From contig OW121853.1 of assembly GCA_933228895.1 (NCBI GenBank), forward strand, positions 81,638,645 to 81,702,644: DNA of 64,000 bases, written 5' to 3'. A model generated the notes under the pieces. The model saw only the letters and a list, made by a program, of their open reading frames with translations. It was not told the origin of the DNA and did no database searches. Below are positions 24,598 to 35,190 of the stretch, piece after piece. The translations under genes and the position numbers were made by a program. Within the stretch, counting starts at the first letter, position 1. The number at the start of each line of letters is the position of its first letter. Source of the DNA: Platycnemis pennipes (Eukaryota > Arthropoda > Insecta > Odonata > Platycnemididae).

Positions 24598-27500
24598 CTG
24601 GAAGAAAGAAATGAAGAGGGATTACAAAGAATAATAAATAATATGCATATGGCAATATATGAGAAAAAACAAATATAAAAATAGTAACCCCACAAATTCC
24701 CCTGACATTCCCTGTGGAAGTTGTTCAACACTGTCAATATTGAAGAGATTTACTGGACACATTCAATAATAATGCAAGTACAGTTAAGCCCACTTATATC
24801 AAACCCATTCATAATGAAGTAAAGGCTATTCCCCATCAAAGAGAGGCTGGGAAAAACTGGTCCACATGCAACGAAGTTTGGTTATTACAAAGTAAATATT
24901 CGGCCTCCTCAACTTTGTTATAAATGGGCTTCAATGTATAAAAATTGCATCCAGCCTCCAAGAAAGAAACATTCTATTTCGTAATGGATGATCAATGATC
25001 CTCCTTAGGAGAAGTGTGAGGTACAAGCATCTGAATCATTCAGTACCATTTAAGATGCCTCCTATTTAAATATTTAATTTCGTCCTAAATGGACAAAAAG
25101 GAAAGATTTGAGCGATTGGGTTACTTTTAACCATCACTACACAGTTATTTCAAGGTCCAGAGGTCTTTACAAAGGCATAAAGGTTATGCTCTTATTACAC
25201 CTGCTGAACTTTTTCAGTACTTAGGCTATTTTTCTTAAACTGTAAACTGGTAAAAAAAATGAAATGTGGAAATTAATTACATAGAATAGCTAACATAACG
25301 GCACTGGATGTAAGCAAAAGTAGGGTTTGCCAAATACAATAGGATACAATAGAAAATATATCCTGAATGTGATTTAATTGGTCGACAATGGATTATAAAA
25401 GAGACACTTAGATATTTCGTTTGAGAAATAAGATGAAAGTGGAATAACTAAAAGCAAAGATGATAATTCAATAATAAGCATTAAAATAATATTAATTAAC
25501 GAGAGAAAATCTGATTTATTCATTGGATTTATGAGTTTTGCTCATTCCCTCACACAAAAATTTATGTGATTCAGCTGGTATACAACCAATCACAAGCAAG
25601 TGAATATAAGAAGAAACAGGTGTTGTCAGAGCCTTGAAGAGAAAATATTTCCTGAAACAAGGCTGCCAGATGGATTGTACTGTTTTTACTTTTATGCCAT
25701 GGAAAAGACCAGAGAATTTTTAAAGGAAATCTTTATTAGGAGGTATTGTAATGAGTAGTTTTAACAAAAAAGTACAGGGGCGAATTTAAAAATTTAATAT
25801 AAAATGCAACCCAAATATTAGTGAGTCTATCAGTAACTTGTAAAAATAATTATAATACAGTACCTTTCCACTAGGAGAAGATCTAGCCAAGCCATTGTAA
25901 TGGTAAAGTGTAAACACATCAGGCATTGATCTTTTTACTTCAGGGAAAAACTCTTCCATGAAAGATGTTAAGAGAATAATACCAAGGTTTTCGGAATCAA
26001 GCTTTTTCCTCATTATATCCACACTGTAAATAAGAAAAGAGTGAATGAGTGTCACAAACAATACAATAATATTGAAAAAACTCTAATATGACAAATATTA
26101 ACTCCAATATCCCAATCTACAATTAGTTTTGAATTTCACAAGAAAAAAATTACAATGTCTTTATTCCATGCTAGGAATGTCTAAAACTAAACAGGAGGGT
26201 CACAGTATCAAAGTATTCTGTCAACCCTAACTTAACTCTCTATATATGTTTAGTCATGGAAAAAATGCAAGAGTTGACCTCAGATAGTCTCCAACAAGAG
26301 GATTAGTTTTAACTTGTCATTATCACTAAAATGACTGTTAATCCATGACACCAAAGGTCTTATTTGAAACTACCATAATGAGCAACAGATGCCGCCCAGG
26401 CTATCTTTTGAATACATAAATAACAATCAGCCTCCGGCATGGGGAACTCTATTTGGAGCAACTTGTATTACTACCTGCGGGTCAATTCTGCAAATGTCAT
26501 AGACGACATAAGAAGTGATTCTGTAGCTGTCATAGGCGTCATAACTTCGTCATCGCCATCATAGCGTACGACGGTCAAAATTCTCCGTCATAAGGTCTCA
26601 GAATAGGAGCATAAAAGCACAGCAATATTGTAATGAAATTGTGAATCTGTAGCGTTGTAACACGCAAAACCTCCTTATATATATATTATAGATAGAATGG
26701 AAGTGCTCTACGCCTTCCTTGCTATTTGGAGAGCAATCGGAGGCAAAGACAAGAATGACGACAATTTCATCTTATTCGCTGGCAGTTGAGGGATACACAC
26801 AATCCTTTTGAAATAAGAGAAGAAGATTTTAGAACTCTCTTCCGCATTTCAAAAGGACGCTCGTGATCTCACCACCCAGCTCAGCCCTAAAATCTAATAA
26901 AAATTAGGCAGACTAGTTTGCCAGTCCATTTGCAGGTTGGTTCCGTGATTCAAAATGTTCATTCCAGTATTTGAAAACTCGAACAATCCGTTCATATGAG
27001 TGTATGCAACTTTTACCTATTTGCAATGATTTATTCTGATGGCAATAAGATTCATGTCCCCATAACATGAAACCGCACTGAGCAACTGTTTGGTATTATG
27101 AAAAGTATGTTGCAATGTCTGCACTCACGACAGGGTACTGCACTATAAACCAAATTTGCAGCAAAAATAATAATTTCCTGTACCGTGGTGCACAACCTAA
27201 TGTTGATGCACTGCCTCAACAAGCAGGGAGGGAATAGCCCACAGCTAGAATTTGTGGAGGAGGTGGTTGTTGTACCTAATATAGGTGAAGATGTCAGGGA
27301 AGCTTTAATAAGGCAATTCTTCACATAAAAGGAATTCATTTGGATATGGATATTCTTAAACTTTTTTAATGTAACACCATGGTAAGCTCAGAATATCCCC
27401 TTACAATAACTTGTGATAGATCTCTTTCAGCAATCCTCTGGATCATGCAACAATGACTGTAGTCCTATGGCTGAATGACTTACTAAAGCTCGACTAAGAT

Positions 27501-30500
27501 AAATCTAACTTCATGAACTATCCACTTTTAATCCTACTTCAAGTTCTATTCATGCACCCTTAACCATTTCCTCTGCTAGTACGATGAAATTATGAAAATG
27601 CAAGCCATATGAGCCGCTAAGAGAACATATACATGATCAAATCATATTTCTAACACTACGCATTCACGAAAGCATTATATTTTAGTGGACTATTTCAGAT
27701 TACATCCGTTTTGTAGAATGTCAGTACTACTTATACTACGCTCGATTTGTCATCATTGACTAAAACCCATTTGTTCTTAAGCTGCTATTCAGCCACATTA
27801 ATACAAATCCATGAATGAAAATAACATCAGTACATGACATGCAATAATTACTATTGAAAGATTTGACTTTTATACCATCTTGAACAGACTCCATCTTCAT
27901 TATTTGTTTACAAATTTGCTCCAAGTCACAGCTGATGAAATGTGTCGAAAGGTCCCATTGGCTTTTCTCATTTTCTTAAGAAATGAGAAACATATGAAAT
28001 TCTAGATTTTCATGCCGATGCGAAGCTGTTCAATCGTCATCCATCATAAGCCTTATGACGGTAGCTTATGGAATCGCTCGTATGTCATAGCTGTTATAAG
28101 TTGCCCATCATAATTATCACCCTTATGACACCTATGACATTTACAGAATTGACCCGCTGACATTGACATTAAGCCTATAAATTGCTACCCATTATCCATA
28201 TGTCTTTTCTCATCACACTAAAGACATGATTTTACAAAAGAGAAGAATGATTTATAAAAATTTAGGAAATATGAACTGTGGGGTGCTGTAGACCTAAACA
28301 TTATTTAAAATACCTAATGCACCATTTTAATCGATAAAAAAAACATGCAGCAGCTTAGAAAATTAAAAAAAATAACTAGTAAAGAAATAGTTTCGAATTT
28401 AACTTTTTTATTATTGTCCTTGTAAATTTCACTGCTAAATATAATTTGAGAAAATTCATTGTAAATATAATACAATTTACATAAGCCTGTGGCAGTATCT
28501 GAGAGTATCACTAATTTTGATAACATGTATTTTAAATTGCGATTACAGCTTGTTATTTCCGAAAACATAAATCATCATTTCTTAGCTCTAAAAAGGTTAT
28601 AACCATTGACGTCATAATGGAAGGAATAAACCTGAGCAAACTTAGTACTACTTGTGTCACTACTATTATGAGATACTACTTGTTAATAGAACAGAATGCT
28701 ACCTGGACACATAAGACATAGGTACATGTAGTGACTAGAGAGTAGACCATATGTCCTACATTCAGTTTCACAACATATGTATATTAGAAAAGTAACCGTC
28801 AACAGAAATGATTTGTATAGGATATGAAAAATTCATCATTTAATGCCTAATGAATGGAGGCAACAAGTAATGATGGAAAAGAACAAGTAGGAACCCAGTT
28901 CACAGACTAAATGTAGCAGCAAATAATTAATACTTACTATTCAGGCTCAGAAACTAGATCTAGGGCAGTGAGGACATCTTGAAGTAGAACAGATGATATA
29001 AAATTGTTTCCTTCCGGGTCAAAACTTTTGAAAACGCGTCTTGCTGTTTCACAAGGTGTCTCAGGACTAACAAGCTTTCTTTCTAGAGAAAATAAAACTG
29101 GAAAATGCAAAAGGTGATGATTATTTACAATGCAAAATTGGCATTATTAAAAAAGAAACTAAAGGATTTAATTTGATTAACTAGGGTGTCCCAACTCAAC
29201 TATTAAGGTAAATACAGGAATAGTCTTTATTATGATTATGAGTTGACACCACAACTATATGATTCTCCAAATGCAAAGAAAGCTTTAGAAATAAATCTTA
29301 CTAAAATAAATAAATTACTAACCTGTTAAATGGGTATCACTGCCCATTACCCACACCGGATTCTTAGGATTTTTATAGAAGGAACCTACTTCACAATACC
29401 GAAGATGTTCTAGCAGAGCAAGGAAACCTATTTCACTTTGGCTGTCAATACCCCTAAGTTCTGCAAAAGGTAAAATGAGATCAAAATTCCATTCATATAA
29501 GAGCCATTTTCACCAAAACATTTACTTCACATAAGTCAGTCCCAGCAAGATGCATTATGATTTAAGGGTTTAGCTTGAAACTTTTGAGATGCACATTTGA
29601 ATCTAACACACATGGAATACATTCCAAAAGAGCAGATTCCATACAGTGCTTAGTTAAGCTATTTTACAAAAATGGGCCATGTCAAAAATAGCAATCACTA
29701 AAACTACATGTAAAACAGCTAAATTTGCTATTATCAGGTAACTAAATAATACCCACAGAATCTGTCTGATAAGGGCAGTTTCAATTACCAAATTCATTTT
29801 GAAAATCCCTTGAACCTAATAGGGGTGATGAGTCAATTCATTCCTAATCACCGTGGCTATTGAAAAAAGAATTGCAATTGAGAGATTCAATGCGAGGAGA
29901 AATTTGTACGTCTAAAGTGTAAAAGCAACAGATTTCTGTACATGGCGAAGGAGGGCCATTGAAGCAGCAATACAAAGTTACATCAGTGTCCACTAGGGTG
30001 GTCCATATCCACAAAGTGGGCAAAAATGTGAGGGGCGGACTCGTCAAAAGTTTTGTTTTTACATACAAATCTCAAATCCAAAACCGGAAGTTTGTGCGAT
30101 AATTTTTATTGGCCGCGCAGGGCGCGATAAGAAAAAAAATTACTTTTCCTGGAAGGTAGGCAACCGGATGTCCTGAAAGTACGACTGCGTGGTCCAGAAT
30201 GGTTCCGGGTGACAACTGACATCAAACGATGTCACTTTTGTTCAATAAACTTTTATGTACGGTCAATAACAGAGCTCTGAAGTGCAAAAAGGTGCCATTT
30301 TGGGCAAATTCAGTATTTCAAATTTCCCGCGCCCTGCGCGACCAATAAAAATCATCGCACGGACTTCCGGTTTTGGATTTGAGATCTGTATGTAAAAACG
30401 AAAATTTGACGAGTCCAACCCTCACATTTTTACCCACTTCGCGGATATGGACCACCCTAGTGTCCACTCCCCCACCATTAAACTGAGCTTTCAAAATAGC

Positions 30501-33500
30501 TCACACCTCAGTCTGTTAACTTCTCTTCATTCTCTTTGATTCAAAGAGGAAAAAAACTAAAACATGAGCCTAACAGTACGTTTGGGAAAGTATCACTAAA
30601 TACGATACAGAGGAGAGGTTGTAGCAATAAATATTAGGCCATTGTGAATAGCTTTGTAAATACACTGAATGATCCACACAATGACCCAATCTTACCTTAA
30701 AATCAACTCATGAGAAATCATTTATACTTGTGGAACTTAACAATGCTATATGCAGATATAGGTATGCTGAAACGTATGATATACTTACCCATAAACCTTG
30801 TTGATTCAATTACAACATTCAAGTATAAATTTAATTTTACTGCCCTTCACTGTTCCACAACACTCCTATAGCAAAAGATACACTTATAAGCAAAAGATAA
30901 TAATAAGATCACTCAAGTAAGCTACTTACTCAACCCTCCTGCATCTTGATCATGGTCCCAAACATGCCCAACGGCTCGCCCAGTGAGCATTAAGTTGATT
31001 AAGCTCTGGCTTCCATAACCATATATACCATCAATCAATGCTTCACTTCCATCGGACATTTCTCCCTTAACCAAATCACAACCCTGAAATATTATGCCAG
31101 AAATTAACATAACTACAAAACTATGAAGGATTCAATATGCAATCATGACATGCAATTACAATGTTCAACTATGTATTCTCCATTTTTCCACCTCAAAAGT
31201 TTTGGGGTAATACATTGCAGCCTGAGCTAAAATAAATTAAATTTTAAACAAGGATTAAATTTAAAAAAAACTTCCTTAGCTATGTAAGTGAATTAGAGTA
31301 GTACATAGTAGGATGCATTTCTTCCAGAGTAACTCCTGCGCATGTTCATACTGATCAGACAACAGTTTTGCTGGTGTCGCAATCGGTGACAGCAATGCTT
31401 ATGGGAGAGATACCCCAGAAGAAATTCAAATCCAATACATCATTGAGGAGGCTTCCACATTGAGTAGTTATTCAGGGAAGTTACCAACAGCTTTAGTCGT
31501 TTGTGCCATTTATGCTACGAGGCAAAGAGGGACATTTGGGGAACAGGAAGGTTAGAGAGAAACACAACATAAGCATTAGCCTGATCTTAATGAAAGGAAC
31601 CAATGGCTCCACTACTTACTTCCCATCCAATGGAAAGAGTACTGAACTTGAAATGCCACATGAAACTCAAATAGGCTAAGCTGGATATTAAAGAAAAATC
31701 ATTCTCCACCAATATTCAACATTTAAGAGTATGGATAACTTACTTATATGAGTGTATCTTTATCTGTCTTGCTGAGCTTGAAGGGGGGAGGCGAAAAGTG
31801 GGGAGGAGGTGGGCAGATGGTGTCATGGTCATCAGGCTAAAAATTTCCTACCATCCTCAATTACAAATTCCCTCAATTACACCCTCAACAACATGTTTAC
31901 ATGGATGAAGAATGTTAGGGTAAGAGTCTATAGCTCACGAGGTGCCAACACCCTTGCCAAAGTTACTAACTTTGAGGGAATTAACAGGGAATTGAGTTCG
32001 TCTTTCTAGGCATGGGATAGGCAGATAAATTAAATAATCAAAATTTAATATGCAATTCAAAAGAATATGTAAGGAGACTGCAAATGTGGCTGTGAGGCTG
32101 ACTGTGACCATTAAGCATCACTAAAATTTAACAAATGACTGAATGATGTTTTAATGCTGATTAGACTGGTCATTGTTTCAAATGCTCACCAGAAAAGACA
32201 TCAACATTTAAGGGTGAAAAGAGAATGGAAAAAGATGTAAGGAAAGTGTAACAGTGAACCTTGGAGTTAATAGGCCTGGAAAAGACATACCCACAGAATA
32301 TGCTGACAACATTAGGGCATAGATGATGTATTCAGTTTATTACCCTTATATGAACTAATTAGGTGTGAAATTGTGAACAGGCAGAAAAGAAAACTTTTAT
32401 TTTCAAGGATCAATGCCATGCTTACCCGAAAGTCACCAAAAATAGAGAGGATATACAGATGATTTTCCTACAGCCAACCATCACATCCAAGGTACAGGCA
32501 AAAGATCAAGGATTAATTAAAAATGTTAAATCATATTTGCATGAAAAAATTTACCCTGAAATGATGAAAATGATAGATGTTTGACTATCCATTTGTTGAA
32601 AGAAATTGCTTAACTTTACAGATCATAGGAATAATTGAAGCAAGAGAATATTGCAATTTGCTTTCAAAAACCTAAGTTTCTCAGTGGCATTTAAGCGGCT
32701 GAAGAAGAAGACATCATTGCTACCATGTCTGAAGAATGACTTGATAGTAGTTGAGCAGTCCTGAAACCAAGGCAGTATTGATTTATTGCCTGCCCAAGAC
32801 ATTAAGCCAGAATTAGAAGACGAATTAGGAGATTGTGCCATCATCTGCAACCATGGCAGGTGACTAAATTTTCAGTTCATTAGGAATTCTGGAAACTGGT
32901 GACAGACGGTAAAAAGCACACACAGACGATATTTAAAACCAAGAAATTTTCATTCCAAGTCCAGTTTAATGGTATTCTGTTACACATAAGCTTACCTTTT
33001 AGGGATTTACAATTTTCTTTTTACTCTTCAATGATTCCACCTCTGACATTACCAGAGGTTTATCCGAGGTTCGCAACAATTTTTGGCCCAATCAAATTAA
33101 TTGTTTTTTGAACCCAGACAAGGTATAAACAAGTGAAAACAATGCCTAGAACATCGAACTACTAAATATGCAACAGAATTACACTTGGCCTTTCATCATC
33201 TGAAGTTTAATTAAACACATATACAAGAATAAGGAATGGTTTTAATAAAGAGAATTGTTTTTTCTTCAAGCATACATTTTGATTCGAGTGAAAACTGAAA
33301 TGCTCACTCGGTCTTGAATCAATACAATAATAGTTTTAATAAGTATGGGGCACATACAACTTATCAACTACAATGGATGGCACATACCTTAGTCATAAGC
33401 ACTGAATACAAGAGCAGCAGAACACCAAATTTTTCTTGTAACATATCTATCCTTTCTCGAAAAAAATCTTCTACCTCGTCTATTGTGTTCACCATCATTA

Positions 33501-34705
33501 CCCTGAAAAACACATGCATGAGGTCACAAAAGACAAAATGTACTGTTAGGACACAACTGTATTTCTACTTCGAAGCTACGTTCTGAGGGTAACAATCCAA
33601 TGAAATGTAAGGGGAAACAACAAATTTGAAAGAATGAAAATAGCATCATATCAATAAGTTTAAATAACAATACATCCTTTGAATACACCAAAACGGTCAG
33701 AAACAGAAAATAAAATTCGCCAATCAACAAACGAATGTGATGAAAATCAAGGTTACTCTACTGTCACATCATAAATATGCGTAATAAACAACCTGAGCTG
33801 CGAATGGAAATGTTGATGCTCCAGTTTCTGGTCTTTAGACCCAGACTCCACAAGAAGTTTATTAATAATATCTGAATTGGAAATTTCTGAAAGCTGCGAG
33901 GTACAACCCTCAGCCCCTTCCATGTCAAGCTTTTTTTCTGCCTCTTCCCCACCATTAAGCCGCGGTACTTCTGAGAGGTCAGCTGCTTTGTGATCTGAAG
34001 GAACATGAACTAAGGAAAATCCTCTAGAGGGGGGTCTTGATTGTGCTTGACTAAGAATTTCACATAATGCCTTTATTAAAAGTCTATGACTCTCTTCAGT
34101 GCTCACCTAAAAATAAAAGTAATCAATTAACAAAAATTAGATAAGGATTAATCCATCTTAACTTATTGCATTTACACCGCTAAAAATAAGCCAAAAATCT
34201 AATACACGAAAAGTAATTTTCTACAATATCAGAGTATTTGTTCATTCATAAGCAATACTTTATTAAGTAACTCCTGATAATTAACTACATCCCACTCACC
34301 TCCCTCCATTTATTTCCTATGTTACCCGATACAAGTATTTTAAGAATGAACGCTTGCACGGGGGCAATTACAGCACAGGGACCTCCTTCTAACTGAACGA
34401 GGGCTGTTGGTTCATCTTCGCTAAATTGGAAACCTTGACAACGAAAAAAGAAATACCTCAATAACATTCCTGGTGGACACTCATAGACATTACAGCACTT
34501 CCACGGAAAGTAACACTCCACACATTATTAAGTGACCTTAAAGAGCGATAGAGTTCAAAACTATGGAGGTTTAACACACGGAATTTGGTAAACAAGTACC
34601 TTGTGCCCATCGCTTAAAAACATCGTCTCTCACGTATGGTCCCCATAACAACTTTCTAATTTCATTCAACTCATTCTCACACGCCGTACTAGAACCTTCA
34701 GCCAT
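24451..34705 (-). CDS. MINDY3: MINDY3 (FAM188A) lysine-48 deubiquitinase, complete nine-exon gene
   Basis: The coding exons, in transcript order, are 34600-34705, 34300-34433, 33793-34106, 33388-33502, 30930-31083, 29323-29460, 28938-29097, 25864-26023 and 24451-24597. They total 1,428 nt, 475 residues plus TAG. Every junction has GT-AG and the phases close without a break. MINDY-family proteases trim K48-linked ubiquitin chains from the end. Visible hallmarks are GFQFSEDEPTAL and EGGPCAVIAPVQAF with the catalytic Cys at about residue 55, YGSQSLINLMLTG, and GSDTHLTVLF with the catalytic His at about 318. An EF-hand-like insert (FDPEGNNFI) typical of MINDY3 follows, then LYHYNGLA, and a C-terminal CLQTKWPSIEVRW. 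The length is close to the roughly 445 residues of the human protein. The start lies 342 bp from the divergent SNAPC1 start. Introns host three DNA transposons. Confidence 0.93.
24781..24936. mobile_element. 156-bp Tigger/pogo-type MITE in MINDY3 last intron
   Basis: Ends are CAGTTAAGCCCACTTATA at the left and, inward from the right, CATTGAAGCCCATTTATAAC. TA flanks both sides (24779-24780, 24937-24938). The short non-coding interior matches the MITE pattern of the Tc1/mariner superfamily. Confidence 0.7.
25864..26023 (-). CDS. MINDY3: MINDY3 exon 8
   Basis: Encodes VDIMRKKLDSENLGIILLTS, FMEEFFPEVK and VFTLYHYNGLARSS. Acceptor TTACAG, donor GTACTG, phase 0 end. Confidence 0.95.
26478..28156 (+). 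mobile_element. Decayed Harbinger (PIF) transposon in MINDY3 intron
   Basis: Terminal inverted repeats begin CGGGTCAATTCTG at the left and read CAGAATTGACCCG at the right, with a 3-bp CTG duplication (26475-26477, 28157-28159). Just inside both ends lie arrays of GTCATA/TATGAC words. Plus-strand remnants of the transposase are visible. Near 26810-26870 are HNPFEIREEDFRTLFRISK-like residues. Near 27080-27330 are TEQLFGIMKSMLQCLH, an AAKIIISCTVVHN stretch, and an EALIRQFF tail, the C-terminal signature of the Harbinger DDE domain. Stops and deletions remove function. It lies between MINDY3 exons 7 and 8. Confidence 0.8.
28938..29097 (-). CDS. MINDY3: MINDY3 exon 7, EF-hand-like region
   Basis: Encodes VLFSLERKLVSPETP, then ARRVFKSFDPEGNNFI and LTALDLVSEPE. 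The FDPEGNNFI loop aligns with the EF-hand-like insert that sets MINDY3 apart from other MINDY proteins. Acceptor TTCCAG, donor GTAAGT, phase 2 end. Confidence 0.95.
29323..29460 (-). CDS. MINDY3: MINDY3 exon 6, catalytic histidine
   Basis: Encodes LRGIDSQSEIGFLALLEHLR, YCEVGSFYKNPKNPVWVMG and SDTHLT with the catalytic His. Acceptor TTGCAG, donor GTTAGT. Confidence 0.95.
29994..30459. mobile_element. 466-bp hAT-like MITE in MINDY3 intron
   Basis: Long inverted arms start TAGGGTGGTCCATATCC and end GGATATGGACCACCCTA. They continue inward through shared words such as CCAAAACCGGAAGT and TTTTTATTGG to GCGCAGGGCGCG. An 8-bp duplication GTGTCCAC flanks the element (29986-29993 and 30460-30467). Eight-base duplications and TAGGGTG ends fit the hAT superfamily. 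Non-coding. Confidence 0.8.
30930..31083 (-). CDS. MINDY3: MINDY3 exon 5
   Basis: Encodes GCDLVKGEM then LIDGIYGYGSQSLINLMLTG and VGHVWDHDQD, nearly collinear with the human sequence. Acceptor TTTCAG, donor GTAAGT, phase 1 end. Confidence 0.95.
33388..33502 (-). CDS. MINDY3: MINDY3 exon 4
   Basis: Encodes VNTIDEVEDFFRERI followed by KFGVLLLLYSVLMTK, the conserved hydrophobic helix of the family. Acceptor TTTTCAG, donor GTATGT, phase 0 end. Confidence 0.92.
33793..34106 (-). CDS. MINDY3: MINDY3 exon 3
   Basis: The largest exon, 314 nt. It begins VSTEESHRLLIKALCEIL, matching the helix after the catalytic loop in other MINDY3 proteins. A variable, charged linker follows and the exon closes near FHSQLR. 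Donor GTTGTT is slightly weak. Confidence 0.88.
34300..34433 (-). CDS. MINDY3: MINDY3 exon 2, catalytic cysteine
   Basis: Carries GFQFSEDEP and EGGPCAVIAP with the nucleophilic Cys. The exon is bounded by a CAAG acceptor and a GTGAGT donor. It ends NKWRE in phase 0. Confidence 0.93.
34600..34705 (-). CDS. MINDY3: MINDY3 exon 1
   Basis: Starts ATG (34703-34705), encodes MAEGSSTACENELNEIRKLL and on to FKRWAQ, and ends in phase 1 at a GTACTT donor. WGPYVRDDVFKRW parallels the human N-terminal WG...F.RWTQ segment. Confidence 0.9.
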
Positions 34706-35047
34706 TATTTACGTATAAATCAGGCTAATTACACAATATTAACATTAAAAAAACAAGCGTTTCTACGTATTCTAAGCCATCTATTGTGTCACTTGCTGTG
34801 TCAGTTACAGACGCCCATTGACAACAGCGACATCTTCTGGTGTTCACTCGTATATATTATTGCAAAATGAATTACGATAACCACCGTGTGCGCAATGTGA
34901 GGATGTGATGTAATCTTAGCCGCCAATTTGACTGGAAGAAGGTTAGCCGTTGTTACTAAAGATGAAAGAAATAAATTACTGAGTTATTTCTTCTTTTCGA
35001 TAGTATTCCTCATTCGCCTTCCAATACTCTGGATAGAGAGAAAAATC
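34706..35047. promoter_or_regulatory. Bidirectional promoter between MINDY3 and SNAPC1
   Basis: Only 342 bp separate the two start codons, so both transcription starts must lie here or very close. I see no clear TATA box. Two words resembling CTCF-type sites read, on the minus strand, CACAATAGATGGCT (34776-34789) and CACCAGAAGATGTCGCTGT (34825-34843). Such motifs are common at divergent housekeeping promoters, but this match is by eye. Confidence 0.6.
34962..34982 (+). other. Six-codon upstream ORF before SNAPC1
   Basis: ATG AAA GAA ATA AAT TAC TGA lies 65 bp upstream of the SNAPC1 start. If transcription begins upstream of it, this mini-ORF could reduce initiation at the main ATG. It could also be chance; the start site is unknown. 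Confidence 0.3.
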
Positions 35048-35190
35048 ATGAGTGGGGGAAGCACTTACATTGCCGCAGGTGTTCGGCTCGACTGTGAAAA
35101 TCTCTTGGCTGAATACATGACAAAAAATAGCTTAAGATTTGATGACTTCACTGCTGTTTGGCAGAGTATGCGGTTTCCTTTGATTTACTG
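35048..35190 (+). CDS. SNAPC1: SNAPC1 exon 1
   Basis: Starts [20 protein letters not shown] and continues through [19 protein letters not shown]. This ATG was chosen because the vertebrate protein begins a similar distance before LQTDCEALL, although the frame stays open upstream. Donor GTGAAT, phase 2. Confidence 0.88.
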
